The notes below the pieces were generated by a model, which was not told where the DNA came from, ran no database searches, and was given only the letters and a program-made list of their open reading frames with translations. Made by a program: the position numbers and the translations under genes. Positions 37,901 through 44,237 of a stretch of 64,000 nt of DNA are shown in pieces (within the stretch, counting starts at the first letter, position 1; every line of letters starts with the position of its first letter). The stretch spans positions 124,001-188,000 of the forward strand of contig NZ_CP058983.1 of assembly GCF_019278465.1 (NCBI RefSeq), given 5' to 3'. Source of the DNA: Tenacibaculum sp. AHE14PA (GTDB lineage: Bacteria; Bacteroidota; Bacteroidia; Flavobacteriales; Flavobacteriaceae).

Positions 37901-38702
37901 ATGTTACCACTGCATTTTCTATATCTTCAACGGATTTTACGTATCCTAAACCGCGAACTAAATATTCTACTTTATTGATTTCTAAAGTCTGTGCTCCAAT
38001 ATCTTGATTGCTACTTTTAACAGCTTTTACAACTTGATTTAAGCCAATATTGTATTGACGCATTAATTCTGGATTTACATCAATTTGATATTCCTGAACA
38101 TAGCCTCCAATAGAAGCAACTTCTGAAACACCAATTGCAGATGATAAGGCATATTTAACATAGTAATCTTGTATACTTCTAAGTTCGTGTAAATCCCAAC
38201 CACCGGTAACATTACCTTTTTCATCACGACCTTCTAGCGTATACCAATAAATCTGACCCAGTCCTGTGGCATCAGGTCCTAATGCAGGGTTTACGCCATT
38301 TGGTAATAAATTATTTGGTAGTGAATTTAGTTTTTCTAAAATTCGACTGCGGCTCCAGTAAAACTCAATGTCTTCTTCAAAAATAATATAGATACTCGAG
38401 AAGCCAAACATAGACGAGCTACGAATGGTTTTTACGCCAGGAATACCGAGTAGGGAAGTGGTTAAAGGGTAGGTAATTTGATCTTCAATATCTTGAGGAG
38501 ATCGACCATCCCATTTGGTAAATACAATTTGTTGATTTTCACCAATATCAGGAATCGCATCTACAGCAACAGGATTGCTTGGTAAAAAACCAATATTCCA
38601 ATTAAACGGTGCGTTTACAGTCCCCCAACCTATAAAAAGAATTAGTAATAATACTGCTACGAGTTTATTTTCTATTAGAAACTTAATGCTTTTATTTAGC
38701 AT
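34920..38702 (-). CDS. CusA/CzcA-type heavy-metal RND pump, with an internal repeat insertion
   Basis: The frame extends to 38789, but ATG 38702 (MLNKSIKFLIENKLVAVLLL) is the expected start, for 1260 residues. RND landmarks are visible: VDAIPDIGENQQIVFTKW, GTMVDVGVILAENMIRHL with a proton-relay Asp, and GIATDDGVVMATYLTQ near the end. It exports copper or similar ions from periplasm and membrane through TolC. It is about 200 residues longer than CusA because of extra membrane segments (about 560-660) and a loop (about 740-850). Within that loop, residues around 780-800 are encoded by a palindromic repeat (36303-36363) inserted in frame. The pump may still work because the loop is outside the core. 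Confidence 0.92.
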   Translation of the reverse strand: MLNKSIKFLIENKLVAVLLLILFIGWGTVNAPFNWNIGFLPSNPVAVDAIPDIGENQQIVFTKWDGRSPQDIEDQITYPLTTSLLGIPGVKTIRSSSMFGFSSIYIIFEEDIEFYWSRSRILEKLNSLPNNLLPNGVNPALGPDATGLGQIYWYTLEGRDEKGNVTGGWDLHELRSIQDYYVKYALSSAIGVSEVASIGGYVQEYQIDVNPELMRQYNIGLNQVVKAVKSSNQDIGAQTLEINKVEYLVRGLGYVKSVEDIENAVVTSEEYTAIKIKDIAKVSLGPATRRGLLDKEGAEVVGGVVVARYGANPMEVITNVKEKITELKGGLPTKVLADGRTSQLTVIPFYDRTELIEETLDTLNEALILEILITILVIIVMVFNLRASLLISGLLPVAILMVFITMKLFNVDANIVALSGIAIAIGTMVDVGVILAENMIRHLDDKKLCLRKDGTTYTINEVVYNATSEVSGAILTAVLTTIISFVPVFTMIGAEGKLFRPLAFTKTMALAASLVIALFLIPPFAAYLFRKTTLKNSFKHIINGALIIVGFAVIISGNWLGIVVIAFGVTGLLGVLEKLDTKKVNLTNILISSAAIVFLLAAYWRPLGFNRSILINLVFVAIICFGILGVFSVLRIYYEQILRWALANKLLFLIIPTTVLISGAWIMNNTGKEFMPSLNEGSFLLMPTSLPHSGVEENKRVLQQLDMAVATIPEIKTVVGKAGRTASALDPAPLSMYENMIQYKSEYMRNDKGKRQRYKVNNDGFFELKNGNLIHNKNLAISSIAVEKKATNISTALNVTNDQLIEDTNGEYYRNWRPEIKNPDDIWNEIVRVTKLPGVTSAPKLQPIETRLVMLQTGMRAPMGIKVKGQDLKQIEAFGLQLESLLKQAEGVKVEAVFADRIVGKPYLLIDIDRKKIARYGISIEDVQSVLKVAIGGMALTQTVEGRERYAVRVRYPRELRGNPENIKDIYIPVEKGNPVPLSELATIRYEQGPQVIKSEDTFLVGYVLFDKIDGFAEVAVVENAQALFQQKIDSGELIVPKGISYKFTGTYENQLRAEKTLSVVVPLALAIIFLILYFQFKSVTTSLMVFTGITVAFAGGFIMIWLYGQDWFFNFNLFGENMRELFNMKTINLSVAVWVGFIALFGIATDDGVVMATYLTQTFIREKPSDKKSIRVAALHAAEKRIRPCLMTTVTTILALLPVLTSTGKGSDIMIPMAIPIFGGMVIDVTSYFIVPVLYSWREEIKLKRLEKKRASKID
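36303..36363. repeat. Palindromic repetitive element inside the CusA reading frame
   Basis: The left arm (36303-36325) ends GCAGTCGAGA and the right arm (36341-36363) begins TCTCGACTGC, a perfect 10-bp core; the outer parts of the arms pair partially. G/C content is well above the surroundings. From general knowledge, similar GCAGTCGAGA palindromes are scattered between genes in flavobacterial genomes. Here it lies within coding sequence, keeps the frame open and encodes a segment near SIAVEKKATNISTALNV. No other copy was seen in this window. Confidence 0.65.
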
Positions 38703-38810
38703 ACACTTAATATTTAAAACAATTAGATAATGGTATTTATAAGAATACCGAATACAAGAAATTATCCTAATGATAAAATCATAGGACAATACAGTTTATT
38801 GTTTTAAAAA

Positions 38811-39224
38811 TTAAATTAAGTACGTCTCGTCTAATTTAAATAACTCTTTTGTGACGAGTGGTGGTTTGTATGTTTTAAAAGGAGAAATGTTATTATTAAA
38901 CCCTTTAAAAAGGTTAATGTATGTATATAAAAAAGAAGTAATAAATTGCTGTTGCTCAAAGCTAAGAGAGTTAAAAGATGCTTGTAAGTTATCTTTACCT
39001 TCAAAAGCAATTTGTTTATCGTTACAACAATTTTTCTTTGTAATAGAGCATTCTTTAATAGGTGCTTTTTGCATTTTCATTCCGCATGTTTTTGCTTTGC
39101 GAAATAATGCAGTATCGACTAAAGTATCGCCACAAAAGTGCATATCTATAGTAAACGACATTGTAGATAGTAAGACTACCAAAGCCATTAAAAAAGATAT
39201 TGTTTTATGGAGAATTTTTTTCAT
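38811..39224 (-). CDS. HYC_CC_PP family copper-locus protein
   Basis: A 137-residue protein with a signal peptide (TISFLMALVVLLSTMSF). It shows the family signature: an MHFCGD motif, later Cys residues (KTCGMKM, KECSITKKNCCND) and a C-terminal Pro pair (YKPPLV). Such proteins precede CusA-type pumps in many Bacteroidota. Periplasmic metal binding is likely but not proven. It is the first gene of the metal operon, preceded by a TATCTTTG element and a 16-bp palindrome. Confidence 0.85.
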   Translation of the reverse strand: MKKILHKTISFLMALVVLLSTMSFTIDMHFCGDTLVDTALFRKAKTCGMKMQKAPIKECSITKKNCCNDKQIAFEGKDNLQASFNSLSFEQQQFITSFLYTYINLFKGFNNNISPFKTYKPPLVTKELFKLDETYLI

Positions 39225-39232
39225 ATGAATAA

Positions 39233-39254
39233 CAAAGATACTAAACGTTTAGTA
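39233..39254 (-). promoter_or_regulatory. Promoter with 16-bp palindromic operator for the metal operon
   Basis: On the minus strand, TATCTTTG (39240-39233) matches the -7 consensus and lies 9 bp before the ATG at 39224. Directly upstream, and overlapping it by two bases, is the perfect palindrome TACTAAACGTTTAGTA (39239-39254), in the position where a repressor would block polymerase. The form resembles TetR-type operators. No such regulator gene is visible in the window. Confidence 0.55.
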
Positions 39255-39304
39255 AATAGTATATTAATAAAAATGTAAAGGTAAATAGTGAAAAAATATA
39301 GTTG

Positions 39305-40699
39305 CTATTTCCCAATACAGAAGTTACCAAATATATGCCCTAAAATATCTTTGTCGACATCATACTCACCTGTTATGTTACCTAAATGACGCAAGCATTC
39401 ACGAATATCTATAGAAAATAAATCGGTAGAAATTTCTAAATCGATTCCTTGTTGCACAGAAGTAATAGCGGTTAAAGCATTATTTAAAGCTTCGAAATGA
39501 CGGGAGTTGGTAACAATAGTTTCATTATTACTCAAGGCTCCTGTATTAACTAAAGAAGTTAATTCTGTCTTTAACTCATCAATGCCTGTTTTTTGTTTAG
39601 CAGAAAGTAAAATTAGGTTTTCAATTTCTGATTGTAGAACAGCAGAGTCATGACAAGACAAGGTGTCAATTTTATTTGCAATTACTAATAGACGTTTGTT
39701 AGGAAAACGTTTTTGTATTGTTTCTATTTCTTGCAAAAATTCTTCACTAGCATGAGAAAATTTATTAGAATCGATTAAAAAGATAATCAATTGTGCATTT
39801 TCTGCTTTTTCGTATGCTTTTTTAATACCGATGTTTTCAACAATATCTTCAGTTTCTCTAATTCCTGCAGTATCTATAAAACGAAAAGCAACACCGTCTA
39901 TAATTAATTCGTCTTCAATAGCATCACGCGTAGTACCAGCAATATCAGATACAATGGCTTTTTCTTCGTTTAAAAGTGTGTTTAGTAAAGTTGATTTACC
40001 AACATTAGGTTCTCCTATAATTGCAACGGGAATTCCGTTTTTCATAGCATTACCAAAAGCAAAAGAATCGATTAATCGCTTTAAAACAAAAGTGATTTTA
40101 GCAACTAATTGCTTAAATTTGGTTCTATCAGCAAATTCAACATCTTCACCAGAAAAATCTAATTCTAGTTCTATTAAAGCAGCAAAATCTAATAATTGTA
40201 CACGTAGTTCTTTTAATTCATTGGTAATTCCGCCACGCATTTGCTGAATAGCCATTAGATGACTTGCAGCAGAGTTTGATGCAATTACATCTGCTACAGC
40301 TTCCGCTTGCGATAAATCCATTTTTCCGTTTAAGAAAGCACGCATTGTAAACTCACCATTATCTGCCATTCTACAGCCATTTTTTAAAAATAACTGAATG
40401 ATTTCTTGCTGAATAAAAACAGATCCGTGGCACGAAATTTCTACTACATTTTCACCAGTATAAGAACGTGGGTTTTTAAAAACAGAGACTAAAACTTCAT
40501 CTAAGACAGTTGTATTATTAACAATTTGGCCTAAATGAATGGTATGTGTTTTCTGATTCAATAATGACTTTTTATTGGTTACAGATTTAAAAAAACTATC
40601 GACAATAGTAATAGCATTTTCTCCTGATAGTCTAATAACAGCAATAGCTCCAACACCAGATGGAGTTGCCATAGCAATAATTGTATCGTTTTGAATCAT
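39305..40699 (-). CDS. mnmE: tRNA modification GTPase MnmE
   Basis: A 464-residue protein with all MnmE domains. The N-terminal tetrahydrofolate-binding part starts DTIIAMATPSGVGAIAVIRL. A helical domain surrounds the G domain, which has G1 GEPNVGKST, switch AGTTRD, G3 DTAG and G4 NKID. The C-terminus ends FCIGK with the conserved Cys. With MnmG it installs the carboxymethylaminomethyl group on U34 of several tRNAs. It is complete. A candidate -7 box (TAATTTTG, 40711-40704) lies so close to the start that its use is doubtful. Confidence 0.95.
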   Translation of the reverse strand: MIQNDTIIAMATPSGVGAIAVIRLSGENAITIVDSFFKSVTNKKSLLNQKTHTIHLGQIVNNTTVLDEVLVSVFKNPRSYTGENVVEISCHGSVFIQQEIIQLFLKNGCRMADNGEFTMRAFLNGKMDLSQAEAVADVIASNSAASHLMAIQQMRGGITNELKELRVQLLDFAALIELELDFSGEDVEFADRTKFKQLVAKITFVLKRLIDSFAFGNAMKNGIPVAIIGEPNVGKSTLLNTLLNEEKAIVSDIAGTTRDAIEDELIIDGVAFRFIDTAGIRETEDIVENIGIKKAYEKAENAQLIIFLIDSNKFSHASEEFLQEIETIQKRFPNKRLLVIANKIDTLSCHDSAVLQSEIENLILLSAKQKTGIDELKTELTSLVNTGALSNNETIVTNSRHFEALNNALTAITSVQQGIDLEISTDLFSIDIRECLRHLGNITGEYDVDKDILGHIFGNFCIGK

Positions 40700-41053
40700 A
40701 TTACAAAATTACCGATTAACAATTAAAATATATCATTTATTGGAGAGGATTTTTTTTCCTATAACGCCTAAGGGGAAAATCCCCTATTTTGGTTTTTAGT
40801 TTTATAAGAATAAAAATATACATTACTTTTGATAAAACTATTTTAAGAACATAAAAATGGTAAGCCTCTAAGAATAATACTATCCCTAAATAGTTTTTTA
40901 TTCTTTCCTCTAAAAACTTAGTAATGTATAATAGCGCAATTTATTGTGTTATATGTAGTATACATAACCCTTTATTGTATTTCCCTTTATTCCCAATTGT
41001 AGAAATTAACTTGGTAATTCAACTTCCAGGGTTAAAATTTTAGATTATTAAAA
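40700..41053. other. Intergenic region with a G/C palindrome and an inverted repeat
   Basis: No gene is visible. AGGGGAAAATCCCCT (40771-40785) is a perfect 6-bp-arm palindrome. A second structure, the pair TATACATTACT (40817-40827) and AGTAATGTATA (40920-40930), is annotated separately. The rest is AT-rich with no recognised element. Confidence 0.5.
40817..40930. repeat. 114-bp element bounded by 11-bp inverted repeats
   Basis: TATACATTACT and AGTAATGTATA are exact reverse complements at the two ends, and ACTATTT/AAATAGT also occurs in inverted form inside. It could be a small MITE-like remnant or a long hairpin. No target duplication is clear. Confidence 0.35.
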
Positions 41054-41426
41054 ATAAAAATTATTGGAAAAATTATTGCTTTTTTATGTATCTGTGTATG
41101 TTTTTTTTTAATTAATGTACAAGATTCAAATTCTTCAGAGCTTAAGGTTAAAAATTGTAAAACTGAACTTAAAGCTAAAAAAAATAGAAGCACATACAGA
41201 TAGTAGAGGTAGTGATAGATATAATGAAGTATTATCTGATAAACGCGCAAAAGCAGCAAGAGATCATATTATTTCGTGCGCCATTACTTCTAATAGAATA
41301 CAAAGCGCTATTGGTTACGGAGAAAAAAATATAGTTAATAAATGTAAAAATGATATAACTTGTACAGAAGAGGAACATCAGAAGATTATGCGCTCGAAGT
41401 TTATCATATTAAACAACTTTAAATAA
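41054..41426 (+). pseudogene. Decayed OmpA-family gene (C-terminal domain readable)
   Basis: The C-terminal part, frame-read from about 41190, gives IEAHTDSRGSDRYNEVLSDK, then NIVNKC and EEEHQKIMRSKFIIL, a clear OmpA peptidoglycan-binding domain. The preceding part is in another frame and encodes a signal-peptide-like stretch (KIIGKIIAFLCICVCFFLIN) followed by SSELKVKNCKTELKAKK. The frames meet at an A8 run where loss of one base would restore continuity. The start codon appears changed to ATA, and most of the usual N-terminal region is missing. Therefore this is a pseudogene, not the 103-residue protein that an in-frame ATG at 41115 would suggest. Confidence 0.7.
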
Positions 41427-41430
41427 AAAA

Positions 41431-41470
41431 AATAATCCCTAAGTTTAAAAATTAAAACTTAGGGATTATT
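41431..41470. terminator. Bidirectional terminator, copy 1
   Basis: AATAATCCCTAAGTTT (41431-41446) pairs perfectly with 41455-41470, a 16-bp stem with an 8-nt loop, flanked by A and T runs. It separates the OmpA relic (+) from the CAP-domain gene (-). Confidence 0.75.
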
Positions 41471-41488
41471 AATTAATATACAAACAAA

Positions 41489-41983
41489 TTATTTTTTCAC
41501 GAAAATGTTAGTAAAATACCATTTTCCATCAGTATTTTTCTCTGCGGTAACCTCAAAGTGTGTATAATCACCTTCTATATTTTTTTTGTGACTTTCACTA
41601 TCTAGCCAGGCTTTTACTACAGATTCAGCATAACAGTATCCATAAGCAACATTTTCACCTACACCTTTTGCATCGGTATTTTGAATTAAAAAATTCATGC
41701 GTTTTTGAAAAAATTTATGTGAAATCTCATTATTATCTACCATATAATTAGTATGGTCAGTAGTTTGACTTTTTATAATCTTTAATTTACTCAAAAGAGA
41801 ATAACCATTTAAAACTCTGTAGTCATTAATTAGGTTTAAAATATCTAATTCAATTGGTTTTTCGACAAAAGAGATAGGTATTTCAGAATTGTTTTCTAAT
41901 TTTTCGATATCATTGTTTGAAGTGCATGATGTTAAAAAAAGTGTATAGAACACTATTAATAACTTTAGGTAGGTTTTATTCAT
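41489..41983 (-). CDS. CAP/SCP-domain lipoprotein, copy 1
   Basis: A 164-residue lipoprotein (signal LLIVFYTLFLTSC). The CAP domain contains LINDYRVLNGYSLL, HTNYMVDNNEISH, GVGENVAYGY, AWLDSESHKKNIEGDYTHFEV and ends YFTNIFVKK. The usual His and Glu residues of the CAP cavity appear present. CAP proteins are exported; the bacterial role is unsettled. It is a tandem paralogue of 42441-42935, with similar residues along the whole length. It sits opposite a decayed OmpA gene. Confidence 0.85.
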   Translation of the reverse strand: MNKTYLKLLIVFYTLFLTSCTSNNDIEKLENNSEIPISFVEKPIELDILNLINDYRVLNGYSLLSKLKIIKSQTTDHTNYMVDNNEISHKFFQKRMNFLIQNTDAKGVGENVAYGYCYAESVVKAWLDSESHKKNIEGDYTHFEVTAEKNTDGKWYFTNIFVKK

Positions 41984-42267
41984 TTCTCAGGGGGGTTAGA
42001 GGGTTAATAAATACTTCTCTAAATTAATTAAAATTATTGAAAAATAAAAGCTAAACACCTGAATATAAGTATAAAGGGTGTTTTTCCTGAGTTGAATAGG
42101 CTGTTATGTTAAATATTCTTATTCGTAAAAAAATGAATAATCTTGTTTTCTAATTAAAGGTCTAAAGAAAAATTTAATGAAGGTATTTTTGGTTCAGACA
42201 TTTAGAATTATAATAATTTTTATATTATCTAATGTAAAACTATAGTGATAAGTTAATTGAAGTAAAA

Positions 42268-42378
42268 GTTACTTAAGAATAATTAGTAAATAAGTGTATG
42301 AGTGATGTAGAATGTTCGGAAGAATAACATTCAGAAAACAGAGGTTCGAAGTTCATCATATTAAACAACTTTAAATAA
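42268..42378 (+). pseudogene. OmpA C-terminal relic, copy 2
   Basis: In one frame the segment reads LVNKCMSDVECSEE, a stop, HSENRGSKFIILNNFK, with two earlier stops. The pattern matches the end of copy 1 (NKC..C.EE.H....SKFIILNNFK). It lies 952 bp after the equivalent part of the first relic. Only the 3' end can be recognised; upstream sequence (about 42150-42267) is no longer readable. Confidence 0.6.
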
Positions 42379-42382
42379 AAAA

Positions 42383-42422
42383 AATAATCCCTAAGTTTAA
42401 AAATTAAAACTAAGGGATTAAT
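42383..42422. terminator. Bidirectional terminator, copy 2
   Basis: The same AATAATCCCTAAGTTT arm as at 41431 is followed by a second arm with a changed base (CTAAGGG instead of CTTAGGG), so the stem has a mismatch. It is the duplicate of the 41431 terminator, drifting. Confidence 0.6.
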
Positions 42423-42440
42423 AATTAATATACAAACAAG

Positions 42441-42935
42441 TTATTTTTTTACGAAAATGTTAGTAAAATACCATTTTCCATCAGTATTTTTCTCTGCGGT
42501 AATCTCAAAGTGTGTATAATCGCCTTCTATATTTTTTTTGTGACCATCGCTCTTTAACCATGCGTTAACTACAGATTCGGCAGAAGAATATCCATAAGCA
42601 ACATTTTCACCAACACTTGTAGCATTGGTATTTTTGTTTAAAAAATCTTTACGTTGATAAAAAAGATCATGAGAGATCTTATCATTATCTATCATATAAT
42701 TAGTATGACTACTTGTTTGGGTTTTAATTACTTCTAACTTATTTAAAAGTGAGTAACCATTTGCAACCCTATAATCATTAACAAGGTTTAAGATATTTAA
42801 TTCGATAGTTTTTTCAGTAAAAGTGATAGCTGTTTCAGAATTGTTTTCAGCTAGTTCGATTTCGTTGTTTGAAGAACAAGAAGTTATAATTAGTGAACAT
42901 AACACTATTAATAACCTTAGGTGATGGTTATACAT
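42441..42935 (-). CDS. CAP/SCP-domain lipoprotein, copy 2
   Basis: A 164-residue lipoprotein (LLIVLCSLIITSC) of identical length to copy 1. It has LVNDYRVANGYSLL, HTNYMIDNDKISH, SVGENVAYGY, AWLKSDGHKKNIEGDYTHFEI and the same final YFTNIFVKK. Differences are scattered substitutions, so both copies seem maintained as proteins while the neighbouring OmpA copies decayed. Surface or periplasmic location expected; function unknown. Confidence 0.85.
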   Translation of the reverse strand: MYNHHLRLLIVLCSLIITSCSSNNEIELAENNSETAITFTEKTIELNILNLVNDYRVANGYSLLNKLEVIKTQTSSHTNYMIDNDKISHDLFYQRKDFLNKNTNATSVGENVAYGYSSAESVVNAWLKSDGHKKNIEGDYTHFEITAEKNTDGKWYFTNIFVKK

Positions 42936-43043
42936 TACTTAGGGGGTTTAGGGGTTTAATACAAACACTGCAAATTTACACTAAATCAATAAAAATAAAA
43001 ATTTAAATTACTGATTATGAGTATAAAGGGTATTTTTCCTATG

Positions 43044-43481
43044 CTAAATAGCTTGTCTTATAAAGTCTTCGTATTCATAAAAAAATAATTCAAATTGATT
43101 CATTTTTTCTACATAAAACTCAAAACAATCTCTCCAAGTATCTTTATTGTGTATGCTAAATTTTTTATCAAAAGGAACATATATACGACGGATAATTTTT
43201 CGATTATCTAATTCGAAATTATCGTGATAAATTACTTCTGGTAAATATTCTGTTTCTAAAATGGTTTTTAACGATAATAATTGATCGTATAATAACTCGT
43301 TAGCAACTTCATCTAAATGTTCAAAATCTAAACAAACAGACGCTTTTTTTCGATCTGCCTGAAATTTAAAAGCAAATCCTTTTATTTTAGTGTTATATAA
43401 CAGCCATTTTCTTGGGAATGATTTTCCGAAGCTTGTCCAAAATTCTTTACGTAATTGTGCTGATTCTTCTTTACTAAACAT
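43044..43481 (-). CDS. DUF4268 protein
   Basis: A 145-residue cytoplasmic protein. It opens FSKEESAQLRKEFWTSFGKS and contains KGFAFKFQADRKKASVCLDF, matching the DUF4268 family. Function of the family is not established. It starts at the miaE stop (1-bp overlap), so the two are co-transcribed. A fragment similar to its 3' end appears in the left copy of the tandem duplication. Confidence 0.8.
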   Translation of the reverse strand: MFSKEESAQLRKEFWTSFGKSFPRKWLLYNTKIKGFAFKFQADRKKASVCLDFEHLDEVANELLYDQLLSLKTILETEYLPEVIYHDNFELDNRKIIRRIYVPFDKKFSIHNKDTWRDCFEFYVEKMNQFELFFYEYEDFIRQAI

Positions 43482-44062
43482 TACCCGTGTATTTTAGCGC
43501 TATTACCGCGATTTCTCATCATTTCAGCTTCAAAAGCAACCAAAGCTTCCCATTTTTCATCAACAATATTTCTGTCTTGATATTTACGCGCAAAACCTAA
43601 AAAAACAGTATAATGATTGGCTTCAGAAATCATTAATTCTTTGTAGAACTTAGCCAACTCTTCATCTTCCATATTTTCAGAAAAAACTTTAAAACGCTCA
43701 CAGCTTCTTGCTTCAATTAAAGCGGCAATTAATAAGCGTTGTACAAGTGCGTTGGTTCTGTCTTTTGTTTTTGTAAAGAATTTTTGTAGTTGAATAGCAT
43801 AATCGTTTTTTTGCTCTCTTCCTAAAACCATTCCGCGTTTTACCATAAAATCATGAACCATTTTAAAATGTTCCATTTCTTCAATAGCAATTTCACTCAT
43901 ACTTTGTACAAGTTCGGTTTCTTCAGAATAATTTATAATTATAGAAACAGCGTTTGAAGCCGCTTTTTGCTCTAAAAAAGCATGATCTGTTAATATTTGC
44001 TGTAAGTTATCTTTAGCAATATCAGCCCAAGAGGTTTTAGTTTCGAATTGTAATCCTAACAT
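43481..44062 (-). CDS. miaE: tRNA-(ms2io6A37)-hydroxylase MiaE
   Basis: A 193-residue ferritin-like diiron protein. The iron-ligand motifs are EEMEHFKM (ExxH) and SEANHYTVFLGF (ExxH), with a further Glu in EARSCERFK. MiaE hydroxylates the isopentenyl group at A37 of certain tRNAs, using oxygen. Length is as expected for the shorter bacterial type. It shares an operon with DUF4268 and has a good -7 box at 44086-44093. Confidence 0.9.
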   Translation of the reverse strand: MLGLQFETKTSWADIAKDNLQQILTDHAFLEQKAASNAVSIIINYSEETELVQSMSEIAIEEMEHFKMVHDFMVKRGMVLGREQKNDYAIQLQKFFTKTKDRTNALVQRLLIAALIEARSCERFKVFSENMEDEELAKFYKELMISEANHYTVFLGFARKYQDRNIVDEKWEALVAFEAEMMRNRGNSAKIHG

Positions 44063-44085
44063 AATCTAAATTCATTTTTCGTTTG

Positions 44086-44093
44086 CAAAACTA
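44086..44093 (-). promoter_or_regulatory. -7 element of miaE
   Basis: On the minus strand TAGTTTTG is a full consensus match, 23 bp upstream of the miaE ATG at 44062. No -33 TTTG is evident. Confidence 0.45.
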
Positions 44094-44206
44094 ACGATTA
44101 TTAAATTTAAGTAAGTATTAGTACTCTTTTTTTTACTTAAAATAAGTACTGTTTTATTATTTAGGTATTTGATTATTAAAAAAGGAATAGAAATATATAA
44201 AAATGT

Positions 44207-44214
44207 TAACTTTG
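44207..44214 (+). promoter_or_regulatory. -7 element of the A2M gene
   Basis: TAACTTTG is a full TAnnTTTG match 23 bp before the chosen start at 44238, which also supports that start over the upstream ATG at 44169, since the box lies between them. Confidence 0.5.
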
Positions 44215-44237
44215 AGGGATTTCAAAAATATTTTGCT

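Larger units (their letters stand above)
41394..43090. repeat. Tandem duplication with a 952-bp period
   Basis: Stop of the OmpA relic (41426/42378), ends of the lipoprotein genes (41489/42441 and 41983/42935) and the AAAGGG motif (42073/43025) all recur at exactly 952 bp. The left copy continues into about 50 bp matching the 3' end of the DUF4268 gene (42095-42150 versus 43044-43095). The unit therefore spans an OmpA 3' end, terminator, lipoprotein gene and its upstream region. Confidence 0.75.

Noticed and set aside
36484..38007. Several long plus-strand open frames opposite the RND pump gene
   Set aside because: They are shadows of the minus-strand coding sequence; composition is low in charged residues and no start context or family is seen.
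40704..40711. -7 box TAATTTTG for mnmE
   Set aside because: It is so close to the ATG that transcription would start at or after the start codon; treated as chance in AT-rich DNA.
41115..41426. A 103-residue open frame with an ATG
   Set aside because: The real leader is in another frame upstream; this is the tail of a frameshifted OmpA gene, so it was annotated as a pseudogene.
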